A stretch of DNA of 14,637 nt from Nitrogeniibacter sp041600915 (GCA_041600915.1 JBFIJC010000066.1:1-14637), one strand, 5' to 3'. Shown: positions 1 to 7,095, numbered from the stretch's first letter. Translations and numbers: made by a program. The notes: generated by a model not told the origin, from the letters alone.

Positions 1-369
1 GAGATCCGCTTCCGCCCATTGCCGCCGGGGCAGGTTGAGCGTGCGCTGGGCGCCTTGCGCCGCTTGCGTGGGCTTAAAGCCGATCCCGGCACGCGTGAGC
101 TCTGTGTGGTGGTCGAGTACTCGGTGCTCGATTTTTCGCTTGAATTGCTCGAAAACGCCTTGCGAGACGCGGGTTTTCATCTGGACAACTCACTGTACGT
201 GAAGCTGGTACGCGCGCTGGTGTATTTCAGCGAAGAGACACAGCGCCACAACATTGCGTCGCCCGAGCGACTGATCAAGCAGTCCAATGAGGTGTACATC
301 AAGGTCTATGACCATCACCCGCACGGCGATCACGACGAAACGCCGGTTGAGCTGCGCGACTACAAATAA
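1..369 (+). CDS. Hypothetical protein with His-rich C-terminus (5' end cut by window)
   Basis: The reading frame is open from base 1 to a TAA stop, giving 122 visible residues; the true start lies outside the window. A TTG at 19 is in frame, but the open frame before it suggests the protein begins further upstream. I do not recognise the family. The visible part looks like a small alternating alpha/beta domain: a strand-like stretch at ELCVVVEYSV, then two helix-like stretches. The tail contains DHHPHGDHDE, with four His and several acidic residues, which could bind a metal ion; this is inference only. The stop lies 23 bp before the next start on the same strand, so it is probably cotranscribed with the MoeB/ThiF-type gene. 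No signal peptide or membrane segment is seen in the visible part. Confidence 0.7.
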   Translation, partial: EIRFRPLPPGQVERALGALRRLRGLKADPGTRELCVVVEYSVLDFSLELLENALRDAGFHLDNSLYVKLVRALVYFSEETQRHNIASPERLIKQSNEVYIKVYDHHPHGDHDETPVELRDYK

Positions 370-392
370 ACCCATCCCGCGCGACTGCTGCC

Positions 393-1148
393 ATGAATGA
401 CGATCAACTGCTGCGGTATAGCCGCCATATTCTGCTGCCCGAAATCGGTGTCGAGGGCCAGCAGGCCTTTGTCGATGCGCGCGTGCTGGTGGTTGGTGCG
501 GGCGGCCTCGGCTCGCCCGCGGCCATGTATCTTGCTGCGGCCGGGGTCGGCACCCTGGTGCTGGTCGACGACGACGACGTCGATCTGACCAATCTGCAAC
601 GGCAGATTCTGCATACCGCGGAGGCGGTCGGACAGCCGAAAGTGCTGTCGGGTCAGGCCACGCTGAGCCGGCTCAACCCGGAAGTGAAGGTTGTTCCGCT
701 GGCGCAGCGTCTGTCGGGCGAGGCGCTACTGGCGGAGGTGGCGGCGGCGGATGTCGTGCTCGATTGCTCCGACAACTTCGAAACACGGCATGCGATCAAT
801 CGCGCGTGCCATACCCATCGCAAACCCCTGGTGTCCGGCGCGGCCATTCGCTTTGACGGCCAGCTCTACGTGTTTGACCTGCGTGGCGATGAAAGCCCGT
901 GCTACCACTGCCTCTTCCCGGAAGGCGAGGACGTGGAGCAGGTGCGTTGTGCGGTCATGGGTGTGTTTGCGCCGATCACCGGCATCATCGGTGCCGCCCA
1001 GGCGGCCGAGGCATTGAAATTGCTGGCGGGTATCGGCACATCGCTGGCCGGACGGGTATTGCTGCTCGACGGCCTCAACATGGAGTGGCGCGGCATTGGC
1101 TTGTCGAAAGACCCCGCCTGCGCCGTGTGCGCTCAGTCGGCGCGCTGA
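393..1148 (+). CDS. moeB: HesA/MoeB/ThiF family E1-like adenylyltransferase
   Basis: This 251-residue protein belongs to the family that adenylates the C-terminal glycine of a ubiquitin-like sulfur carrier (MoaD in molybdopterin synthesis or ThiS in thiazole synthesis). Visible signatures are the nucleotide loop GAGGLG at residues 35-40, the acidic VDDDDVDLTNLQRQ stretch at about 58-71 that places ATP and Mg, and D127 in DCSDNF, matching the catalytic Asp of E. coli MoeB. Two CxxC pairs (C170/C173 and C243/C246) form the structural zinc site. C186 sits where ThiF and MoeB carry a conserved Cys. No rhodanese domain is present, and length is normal for MoeB. No moaD or thiS gene lies nearby, so sequence alone does not settle MoeB versus ThiF. 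The ATG at 393 has no strong ribosome binding site. The 3' end overlaps ribD on the opposite strand by 16 bp. Confidence 0.9.
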   Translation: MNDDQLLRYSRHILLPEIGVEGQQAFVDARVLVVGAGGLGSPAAMYLAAAGVGTLVLVDDDDVDLTNLQRQILHTAEAVGQPKVLSGQATLSRLNPEVKVVPLAQRLSGEALLAEVAAADVVLDCSDNFETRHAINRACHTHRKPLVSGAAIRFDGQLYVFDLRGDESPCYHCLFPEGEDVEQVRCAVMGVFAPITGIIGAAQAAEALKLLAGIGTSLAGRVLLLDGLNMEWRGIGLSKDPACAVCAQSAR

Positions 1149-2230
1149 AAACGACCGATCAGCCGGACGTCCTTGCCGATGAGCCGGACATCCCGCCATT
1201 CAAGATGGCGGGCCTTGTCCAGCGAACTCAGTTCGGGCAGATTGAATAGCCCCTGAGCGGCGTCGCCCACCAGCATTGGTGCGGTATACAGCAGCAGTTC
1301 ATCCACACAATTCTCACGCAGCAAAGAGCCATTGAGCTTGAAGCCGGCTTCGACATGAAGCTCGTTGATGCCACGTTGCGCGAGCGCCTCAAGCAAGGTG
1401 GGCAAGTCGACCTTGCCGTGTGCATTGGGCAGTTGCAGCGTGTCGACATTGCGCGCGGCGAGTGCGGCCGCTTTTTCGGGATTTGATACCGCCGTGACCA
1501 CCAGCACCGGGTCGCCATTGAACAGGCGCGCGTCGGCGCTGACTTCAAAGCGGGCATCGACCAGGACGCGGAGGGGCTGACGGCTGCACGGCGCGTCGCG
1601 CACGGTGAGCAGCGGATCGTCGGCGCGAACAGTGCCAAAACCGGTCAGGATGGCGCAGGCGCGCGCCCGCCAGCGATGACCATCCGCGCGTGCGGCACTG
1701 CCGGTAATCCATTGGCTGACACCATTGTTGAGCGCGGTCTTGCCGTCGAGCGTGGTGGCGGCTTTCAGGCGCACCCAGGGGCGCGATCGCGTCATGCGTG
1801 AGATAAAACCGATGTTCAGCTCTGCGGCTTCGGCGCTGAGTAGCCCGACTTGCGTCGGGATGCCGGCCTGTTCGAGGCGGGCGATGCCCTGTCCGGCGAC
1901 CAGCGGATTCGGGTCGCCCATGGCAATGACAACACGCGCCACCTTGGCAGCGATGAGTGCATCGGCGCAGGGCGGTGTACGGCCGTGGTGCGCGCAGGGC
2001 TCCAGCGTGACATAGGCCGTCGCGCCCTCTGAGCGGGTGCCAGCGATCTGCAGGGCATGGACTTCGGCATGGGCTTCGCCGGCGCGGCGATGCCAGCCTT
2101 CGCCAACAATGGTGTCGCCCTGGGCGATGACGCAGCCGACGCGGGGGTTGGGCGTAGTTGTGGTGAGGCCGTGCTCGGCCAGTTGCAGCGCACGGGCCAT
2201 GTGGCGGTGGTCGAGCGCAGAGAAGCTCAT
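1133..2230 (-). CDS. ribD: Bifunctional riboflavin biosynthesis deaminase/reductase RibD
   Basis: RibD performs the second and third steps of riboflavin synthesis: deamination of the pyrimidine made from GTP by GTP cyclohydrolase II, then NADPH-dependent reduction of its ribose side chain. The protein has 365 residues, normal for the fused enzyme. The N-terminal deaminase domain (about 5-145) carries the zinc site HAE at 54-56 and PC...PPC with C79 and C88. The C-terminal reductase domain (about 150-360) shows the TLDGK motif (D162, K164), SQWITG at 172-177 and VRADDPLLTVR further on. It starts 5 bp after the nrdR stop, so it is almost certainly cotranscribed with nrdR. The C-terminus holds DVRLIG twice (347-352 and 354-359). 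The stop codon lies inside the 3' end of the converging MoeB-type gene. Confidence 0.96.
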   Translation of the reverse strand: MSFSALDHRHMARALQLAEHGLTTTTPNPRVGCVIAQGDTIVGEGWHRRAGEAHAEVHALQIAGTRSEGATAYVTLEPCAHHGRTPPCADALIAAKVARVVIAMGDPNPLVAGQGIARLEQAGIPTQVGLLSAEAAELNIGFISRMTRSRPWVRLKAATTLDGKTALNNGVSQWITGSAARADGHRWRARACAILTGFGTVRADDPLLTVRDAPCSRQPLRVLVDARFEVSADARLFNGDPVLVVTAVSNPEKAAALAARNVDTLQLPNAHGKVDLPTLLEALAQRGINELHVEAGFKLNGSLLRENCVDELLLYTAPMLVGDAAQGLFNLPELSSLDKARHLEWRDVRLIGKDVRLIGRFQRAD

Positions 2231-2235
2231 GGCGC

Positions 2236-2712
2236 TCAGTCGGTCTTGGGGGGGCGACCGCGGGTGCGCGACACTTCGCGCACCGCCTCAGAGAAGGCGT
2301 CGACGTCTTCGAAGTTGCGATAGACCGAGGCGAAACGTACGTAGGCGACTTTGTCGAGCTTCTTGAGCTCGCGCATCACCAGCTCGCCGACCTTGACCGA
2401 GGGCAGCTCGCGCTCGCCCATGGCCAGCAGTTTGCCTTCGATGCGGGCGGCGGCGGCTTCGATGTCTTCGACCGCCACCGGGCGCTTGCGCAGGGCCAGC
2501 GTCATGCTGGCGAGTACCTTGCTGCGATCGAATTCGGCCCGATGCCCGTTGCGCTTCACGATATGCGGCATCTTGAGATCGATGCGCTCATAGGTGGTGA
2601 AGCGTTTGTCGCATTTGACGCAGCGCCGCCGACGACGAACGATGTCGCCGTCTTCGTTTTCACGGGTGTCGGTGACCTGAGTCGAAGGGTCGGCGCAGAA
2701 CGGGCATTTCAT
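2236..2712 (-). CDS. nrdR: Transcriptional repressor NrdR
   Basis: NrdR represses ribonucleotide reductase operons in response to nucleotide state. The protein has 158 residues, the usual length. The N-terminal zinc ribbon is complete: C3 and C6 in CPFC, C31 and C34 in CVKC, with an Arg-rich stretch (26-30) between that belongs to the DNA-binding element. It is followed by an ATP-cone domain (about 46-136) that starts at PHIVKRNGHRAEFDRSKV. The tail (SRTRGRPPKTD) is basic. No ribonucleotide reductase genes lie in this window, so its targets are elsewhere. It sits between glyA and ribD, an order common in betaproteobacteria. The sequence just upstream of the ATG on the coding strand is C-rich (CACCTCCCCCAC) and has no Shine-Dalgarno match, so initiation may be weak or coupled. 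Confidence 0.97.
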   Translation of the reverse strand: MKCPFCADPSTQVTDTRENEDGDIVRRRRRCVKCDKRFTTYERIDLKMPHIVKRNGHRAEFDRSKVLASMTLALRKRPVAVEDIEAAAARIEGKLLAMGERELPSVKVGELVMRELKKLDKVAYVRFASVYRNFEDVDAFSEAVREVSRTRGRPPKTD

Positions 2713-2731
2713 GTGGGGGAGGTGTCCGTGT

Positions 2732-2756
2732 CAGCGGGCGCGTGATGCGCCCGCTG
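2732..2756 (-). terminator. Perfect hairpin between glyA and nrdR (attenuator or mRNA-processing element)
   Basis: CAGCGGGCGC and GCGCCCGCTG form a perfect 10-bp stem around a 5-base loop. It begins 8 bases after the glyA stop and ends about 19 bases before the nrdR start. No T-run follows on the minus strand, so it is not a canonical intrinsic terminator. It may lower read-through or protect the glyA 3' end while letting some transcription continue into nrdR-ribD. The structure is seen directly; the role is inferred. Confidence 0.4.
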
Positions 2757-2764
2757 GTCGGTGC

Positions 2765-4015
2765 TCAGGCGCCGTAGACCGGGAACTTGGCACACAGTGC
2801 GGACACTTGGGCGCGCACGCGCTCCAGGTTGGCGACGTCGTCCGGCGCGTCGAGTACGTCGGCCACCAGGTGGGCGATTTTCTCGGCTTCGATTTCGGTA
2901 AAGCCACGGGTTGTCATGGCCGGCGAGCCAAGGCGGATGCCGGAGGTGACGAAGGGCTTTTCCGGGTCGTTGGGAATGGCGTTCTTGTTGACCGTGATGT
3001 GCGCCATGCCCAGCGCCGCTTCAGCCACTTTGCCGGTGACATGCTTGTTACGCAGGTCGACCAGGAAAACATGGCTTTCGGTGCCGCCGGAGACGATGCG
3101 CAGGCCGCGCTCTTCGCCGAGCACGCGCGCCATGACGCGGGCGTTGGCCAGAACTTGTTCCTGGTAGTCTTTGAAGCCCGGCTTCATGGCCTCTTTGAAG
3201 GCAGTGGCCTTGGCGGCGATGACGTGCATCAGCGGACCGCCCTGCAGGCCCGGGAAAATGGCCGAGTTGATGGCCTTTTCATGCTCGGCTTTCATCAGGA
3301 TCAGGCCGCCGCGCGGGCCGCGCAGGGTTTTGTGGGTGGTGGTGGTGACCACGTCGGCGTGCGGCACGGGGTTGGGGTAGAAGCCCGCGGCGATCAGGCC
3401 GGCATAGTGCGCCATGTCGACCATGAAGATCGCGCCAACGGCTTTGGCCACCTTGGCGAAGCGCTCGAAGTCGATGCGCAGCGAGTAGGCCGAGGCGCCA
3501 GCGATGATGAGTTTGGGCTTGTGCTCATGGGCGAGGCGCTCCATGGCGTCGTAGTCGATGGCTTCGTTTTTGTCGAGACCGTAGGAGACCACGTTGAACC
3601 ACTTGCCGCTCATGTTGAGCGCCATGCCGTGGGTGAGGTGGCCGCCTTCGGCCAGGCTCATGCCCATGATGGTGTCGCCCGGCTTGAGGAAGGCCATCAG
3701 CACGGCCTGGTTGGCCTGTGACCCCGAGTTGGGTTGCACGTTGGCTGCCTCGGCGCCGAACAGGGCCTTGGCGCGGTCGATGGCCAGTTGCTCGGCCACG
3801 TCGACATGCTCGCAGCCGCCGTAGTAACGCTTGCCCGGATAGCCTTCGGCGTACTTGTTGGTGAGCTGGGAGCCCTGGGCTTCCATGACGGCGTGGCTCA
3901 CGTAGTTTTCGGAGGCGATCAGTTCGATGTGGGCTTCTTGACGGCGGTTTTCGGCCGTGATGGCTTCCCACAGTTCGGGATCGGTGCTGGCGAGCGTGTT
4001 TTGCTTGGAAAACAT
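2765..4015 (-). CDS. glyA: Serine hydroxymethyltransferase GlyA
   Basis: GlyA is a cytosolic PLP enzyme that interconverts serine plus tetrahydrofolate with glycine plus methylene-tetrahydrofolate, the main source of one-carbon units. It has 416 residues, close to the 417 of E. coli GlyA. The PLP lysine is K229 in VVTTTTHKTLRGPRGG, the same number as in E. coli. Other family blocks are visible: ELIASENYVS (31-40), KRYYGGCEHVD (62-72), NVQPNSGSQAN (92-102) and MVDMAHYAGLIAAG (198-211), where D200 contacts the PLP ring nitrogen. It lies 75 bp downstream of the phosphatase gene and 52 bp before nrdR on the same strand. A likely promoter lies directly upstream (about 4047-4055). The start matches the family N-terminus; the ribosome binding site is weak. 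Confidence 0.98.
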   Translation of the reverse strand: MFSKQNTLASTDPELWEAITAENRRQEAHIELIASENYVSHAVMEAQGSQLTNKYAEGYPGKRYYGGCEHVDVAEQLAIDRAKALFGAEAANVQPNSGSQANQAVLMAFLKPGDTIMGMSLAEGGHLTHGMALNMSGKWFNVVSYGLDKNEAIDYDAMERLAHEHKPKLIIAGASAYSLRIDFERFAKVAKAVGAIFMVDMAHYAGLIAAGFYPNPVPHADVVTTTTHKTLRGPRGGLILMKAEHEKAINSAIFPGLQGGPLMHVIAAKATAFKEAMKPGFKDYQEQVLANARVMARVLGEERGLRIVSGGTESHVFLVDLRNKHVTGKVAEAALGMAHITVNKNAIPNDPEKPFVTSGIRLGSPAMTTRGFTEIEAEKIAHLVADVLDAPDDVANLERVRAQVSALCAKFPVYGA

Positions 4016-4046
4016 GGTCTTGTGTCTATGGCTGGGTCAAAAACAA

Positions 4047-4055
4047 ATTCTAGCA
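4047..4055 (-). promoter_or_regulatory. Candidate extended -10 promoter element for glyA
   Basis: On the minus strand the 75-bp gap upstream of glyA reads TGCTAGAAT, a good extended -10 (TGn followed by TAGAAT, 5 of 6 to consensus), about 31 bases before the start codon. No good -35 is seen at 17 bp, which fits the extended -10 class. It would start glyA-nrdR-ribD separately from the phosphatase gene upstream. The gap is too short for a glycine riboswitch. Confidence 0.45.
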
Positions 4056-4090
4056 CGCAGCTTGGCGGAAATTCCCACTGCCGGGCGCTC

Positions 4091-4738
4091 TCAGCTATTG
4101 GGCAATTCGTCGCGGGCGGCGCTCAGGTGCGCCTCTTCGGCCCACTGTTCAATCGACCATGTGGCGGGCGGCTGGTGGCGGATCCAGTTGAGCGCGGCGT
4201 TCGGGATCTTGAAGTCGCGTGTTTGGCTCAGCGATCGGCCGCTGGCGATGCGATAGATGATGTCGAGCACGCCGCCATGTGCGACGACCAGAATCTGCTG
4301 GCCGGCGTGGCGTTGCACGAGCGTGTCGAGTGCAGTGGCAACGCGCTGGGCGAAGGTGCTCAGGCTTTCGCCGCCCTCGGGCAGCGGATGGTCGGGGGTT
4401 CGGGCCTTGAAGTGTGAATAGGCCTCCGGGTGCAGGCGCTGCGCTTCATCGTAGGTGAGTCCCTGAAACGCGCCGTAGTGACGTTCGCGCAGTGCTGCGA
4501 TCGGTGTGGCATCGAGCCCGATGCGCTCGCCAATGGCGCGTGCGGTGTCGGCGGCGCGGGCAAGATCGCTCGTATAGGCGGCGTCGAAGCGATGCGCTGC
4601 CAGAAGCCCGGCGGTGGCAGCGGCCTGGGCGCGACCCGTGTCGTTCAAGGGAATGTCCGTATGGCCTTGCAGGCGACGCTCCGCGTTCCAGGCTGTTTCG
4701 CCGTGGCGGACGAGGCAGATGGTGAGAATTTGAGTCAT
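4091..4738 (-). CDS. Histidine phosphatase family protein (phosphoglycerate mutase-like)
   Basis: A 215-residue soluble member of the histidine phosphatase superfamily, whose members remove or transfer phosphate through a phosphohistidine. The catalytic RHG triad is at residues 11-13 (LVRHGETAWN), with H12 as the phosphorylated residue. LRERHYGAFQGLT supplies the conserved Glu, and the second catalytic His lies in VVAHGG. The sequence resembles proteins annotated as CobC (alpha-ribazole phosphatase) or GpmB; the motifs do not separate these and no cobalamin genes are nearby, so no substrate is assigned. It is the first gene of the leftward run, with a 144-bp gap to the divergent dctQ. The region before the ATG shows no clear Shine-Dalgarno. 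Confidence 0.9.
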   Translation of the reverse strand: MTQILTICLVRHGETAWNAERRLQGHTDIPLNDTGRAQAAATAGLLAAHRFDAAYTSDLARAADTARAIGERIGLDATPIAALRERHYGAFQGLTYDEAQRLHPEAYSHFKARTPDHPLPEGGESLSTFAQRVATALDTLVQRHAGQQILVVAHGGVLDIIYRIASGRSLSQTRDFKIPNAALNWIRHQPPATWSIEQWAEEAHLSAARDELPNS

Positions 4739-4804
4739 GTGTTCGTTTGATTGTCCGGGGTGCTTAGGCGTTTCCCCTGATATGCCTGAGGGTGGGGAGT
4801 CGGG

Positions 4805-4810
4805 GATAAT
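4805..4810 (+). promoter_or_regulatory. Candidate -10 box for the TRAP transporter operon
   Basis: The divergent gap 4739-4882 holds GGGGATAATGCGG; GATAAT (5 of 6 to TATAAT) lies 73 bases before the dctQ start. No convincing -35 lies 16-18 bp upstream, so it is weak evidence alone or may need an activator. I found no clear operator, sigma-54 site or promoter for the divergent phosphatase gene in the rest of the gap. Confidence 0.3.
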
Positions 4811-4882
4811 GCGGCCCGTTAAAAGCCGGATTCTGCGAGTCAGTGTTCGGCCATTCTAAAACGAGTCGGGAGGGGACGATCC

Positions 4883-5458
4883 GTGTCCTTATTATTGAAA
4901 CTTGCTGCGCTGATCGATTGGATCAACACACGCGTCGGGCAAATCACGATCTGGCTGGTATTGGTCGCATCGGTGATCAGTGCCGGCAACGCCTTCAGCC
5001 GCTACGGCTTCAGTCTGAGTTCCAATGCGATGCTGGAAGTCCAGTGGTACTTGTTCGCCGCGGTGTTCACCCTGTGTGCCGGATACACCTTTCTGCGCAA
5101 TCAGCACGTGCGGATCGACCTCATCTCCAACCGCATGTCTGCCAAAGGCCGCAATTGGGTGGATGTGATCGGCATTGTGGTTTTCCTGATTCCCGTCGCG
5201 ACCATGATCATGTGGATGTCGTGGCCGGGCTTTGTCGACTCCTACGTCAATAACGAGCAGTCCTCCAACGCCGGCGGTCTGATCCGCTGGCCGGTGCGTT
5301 TGTTGATCCCTGTGGGCTTTGGTCTGCTGGCGCTGCAAGCGCTTTCCGAACTCATCAAGCGGGTGGCATTTCTGGTCGGGGCTGGCCCCGATCCGCTCGC
5401 GAAGCCGGTTGAACATGGTGTGGCTGCAGGCGGTGATGCTCAGGAGGGCACGAAATGA
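4883..5458 (+). CDS. dctQ: TRAP transporter small permease subunit (DctQ-like)
   Basis: This 191-residue inner-membrane protein is the small subunit of a tripartite ATP-independent periplasmic transporter, which uses the ion gradient to import organic acids delivered by a binding protein. Four hydrophobic segments are seen at about 19-37, 55-72, 93-112 and 137-157. The stretch EVQWYLFAAVFTLCAGYTF (52-70) followed by NQHVRIDL is typical of DctQ in the mannitol/chloroaromatic group. The start is a GTG with a good ribosome binding site, GGGAGGGG, about 8 bases upstream. The stop overlaps the dctM start (ATGA), so the two are translationally coupled. The last 25 residues are hydrophilic. No DctP gene lies on either side; the neighbouring genes run the other way, so the binding protein is encoded elsewhere. 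Confidence 0.9.
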   Translation: MSLLLKLAALIDWINTRVGQITIWLVLVASVISAGNAFSRYGFSLSSNAMLEVQWYLFAAVFTLCAGYTFLRNQHVRIDLISNRMSAKGRNWVDVIGIVVFLIPVATMIMWMSWPGFVDSYVNNEQSSNAGGLIRWPVRLLIPVGFGLLALQALSELIKRVAFLVGAGPDPLAKPVEHGVAAGGDAQEGTK

Positions 5459-7023
5459 CTGAGTTTCTGATCGCCAATATGGCACCGTTGATGTTCGGTT
5501 CGCTGATCATCTTTTTGCTCAGTGGCTTCCCCGTGGCCTTTGCGCTGGCTGCCAACGGTCTGTTTTTTGGTTTTGTCGGTATCGAGCTGGGGCTGCTGAC
5601 GCCGGCCTTGCTGCAGGCGCTGCCTGAGCGGGTGCTCGGCATCATGTCCAACGACACGCTGCTCGCCATCCCGTTCTTTACCTTCATGGGCATCATCCTC
5701 GAGCGCTCCGGCATGGCCGAAGACCTGCTCGAATCAGCGGGTCAGCTGTTTGGCCCGATTCGCGGCGGTATCGCCTATGCCGTGATTTTCGTTGGCGCAC
5801 TGCTGGCGGCAACCACCGGTGTGGTGGCGGCGTCGGTGATCTCGATGGGCCTGATTTCGCTGCCGGTGATGCTGCGTTACGGCTACTCGCGAGAGGTGTC
5901 TGCGGGCGTGATCTGCGCCTCGGGCACGCTGGCTCAGATTATTCCGCCGTCGCTGGTGCTGATCGTGCTGGCCGATGTGCTCGGCGTGTCGGTGGGTGAT
6001 GCTTATGCTGGCGCGATCATCCCCTCCTTGATGCTGGTCGGTCTGCTGGTGCTGTACATCTTTGTGATGACCTTCATCCGTCCGGATGCTGTTCCTGCGC
6101 TGCCCAAAGAGGCCCGTACTCTGCAAGGCAAGGCGCTGCTGATGCGCGTGCTGGTGGCAATGGTGCCGCCGGTGGTGCTGATCTTCCTGGTCCTGGGCAC
6201 GATTTTCATCGGCCTGGCAACGCCGACCGAAGGCGGCGCCATGGGTGCCGTGGGTGCGCTGGCACTGGCGTGGATTCGCAAACGTCTGAAGTACGAAATG
6301 GTGCGCAGCGCGCTGGAAACCACCGGCAACCTCTCCACCTTCGTGATGTTCATTCTGATCGGTTCGACCATCTTCGCGCTGACCTTCCGCGCCGTCGATG
6401 GTGACCTGTGGGTCGAGCATCTGTTCAGTCTGGTGCCGGGTGGTCAGTGGGGCTTCTTGGTGGTCGTCAGTGCAGTGGTCTTTATCCTGGGCTTCTTCAT
6501 CGACTTCTTCGAGATCGCCTTCATTCTGCTGCCCTTGTTTGCGCCGGTGGCCGAAAAAATGGGCATCGACATGGTCTGGTTCCTGGTGCTGATCGGCATG
6601 AACATGCAGACCTCGTTCCTGACGCCACCCTTTGGCTTCGCCTTGTTCTACTTACGAAGTGTGGCGCCATCAACATCGTATGAGGATACCCAGACGGGCA
6701 AGACGATTGCCGGCATCAAGACAATGGCAATCTACCGTGGCGTGATTCCGTTCATCGTCATTCAGATCTTTGCGCTGATCATGATTCTGGTATTCCCGCA
6801 GCTCGTGACCGGTGGTCTGGATGAGAAGGTCGAGATCGATCTCGACGCGGTGGAACTCAACATCCAGCAGAACACATACGGTGGCGGTAGCGCCTATGAC
6901 ACGCCGACCTTCCCCAGTCTGCAGGACAGCGATGGGGGTGGCGCGGCACCGGCAGCCGAGCCGGATCCGAACGCCGCGTTGATGGATGCGCTGCGCGATG
7001 CACCGGCGCCGGACAAGCAGTAG
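5455..7023 (+). CDS. dctM: TRAP transporter large permease subunit (DctM-like) with extended C-terminal tail
   Basis: The large, transport-carrying subunit of the TRAP system: 522 residues with about a dozen hydrophobic segments between residues 10 and 450. Family blocks include LLAIPFFTFMGIILERSG, GALLAATTGVVAASV, SGTLAQIIPPSLVLIVLADV, GLATPTEGGAMGA and MNMQTSFLTPPFGFALFYLRSVAP. These match DctM, in the mannitol/chloroaromatic or 2-oxoacid subgroup as far as the motifs allow. The start overlaps dctQ by 4 bp and has AGGAGG at 5442-5447. After the last membrane segment (ending near 450) comes a hydrophilic tail of about 68 residues, rich in Asp, Gly, Ala and Pro, which most DctM proteins lack. 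Codons 400-409 (LRSVAPSTSY region) use several codons rare in this GC-rich gene (TTA, CGA, AGT, TCA, ACA). The substrate cannot be read from sequence. Confidence 0.93.
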   Translation: MTEFLIANMAPLMFGSLIIFLLSGFPVAFALAANGLFFGFVGIELGLLTPALLQALPERVLGIMSNDTLLAIPFFTFMGIILERSGMAEDLLESAGQLFGPIRGGIAYAVIFVGALLAATTGVVAASVISMGLISLPVMLRYGYSREVSAGVICASGTLAQIIPPSLVLIVLADVLGVSVGDAYAGAIIPSLMLVGLLVLYIFVMTFIRPDAVPALPKEARTLQGKALLMRVLVAMVPPVVLIFLVLGTIFIGLATPTEGGAMGAVGALALAWIRKRLKYEMVRSALETTGNLSTFVMFILIGSTIFALTFRAVDGDLWVEHLFSLVPGGQWGFLVVVSAVVFILGFFIDFFEIAFILLPLFAPVAEKMGIDMVWFLVLIGMNMQTSFLTPPFGFALFYLRSVAPSTSYEDTQTGKTIAGIKTMAIYRGVIPFIVIQIFALIMILVFPQLVTGGLDEKVEIDLDAVELNIQQNTYGGGSAYDTPTFPSLQDSDGGGAAPAAEPDPNAALMDALRDAPAPDKQ

Positions 7024-7043
7024 GTTCGACGCCTGATGCAAGG

Positions 7044-7079
7044 AAACAGAAAGGGGCCGATATCGGCCCCTTTCTGTTT
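7044..7079. terminator. Bidirectional intrinsic terminator (perfect 36-bp palindrome)
   Basis: AAACAGAAAGGGGCCGAT is followed at once by its exact reverse complement, giving 18-bp arms with no mismatch. On the plus strand the GC-rich core is followed by CTGTTTTTTATATTT, a strong T-run, 20 bp after the dctM stop. On the minus strand it lies 16 bp after the chemoreceptor stop, with a shorter tract (CTGTTTCC). It therefore fits a shared terminator for two converging genes, stronger for dctM. Confidence 0.9.
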
Positions 7080-7095
7080 TTTATATTTCCCGTTC

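Noticed and set aside
564..585. Repeated GAC triplets forming a short partial palindrome
   Set aside because: They encode the acidic VDDDDVD stretch conserved for ATP binding in this enzyme family; no separate element is needed.
2711..3721. Open frame of 336 codons opposite glyA, with GGGGGAGGTG nearby
   Set aside because: glyA on the other strand is certain; the purine-rich run is the complement of the nrdR leader and the frame shows no known domain.
4016..4090. Possible glycine riboswitch upstream of glyA
   Set aside because: The gap is 75 bp, too short for the usual aptamer, and no paired conserved segments are visible.
4739..4882. Possible missing dctP or small gene in the divergent gap
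   Set aside because: The gap is 144 bp, far too short for a binding protein of over 300 residues, and no frame with a good start site and likeness is present.
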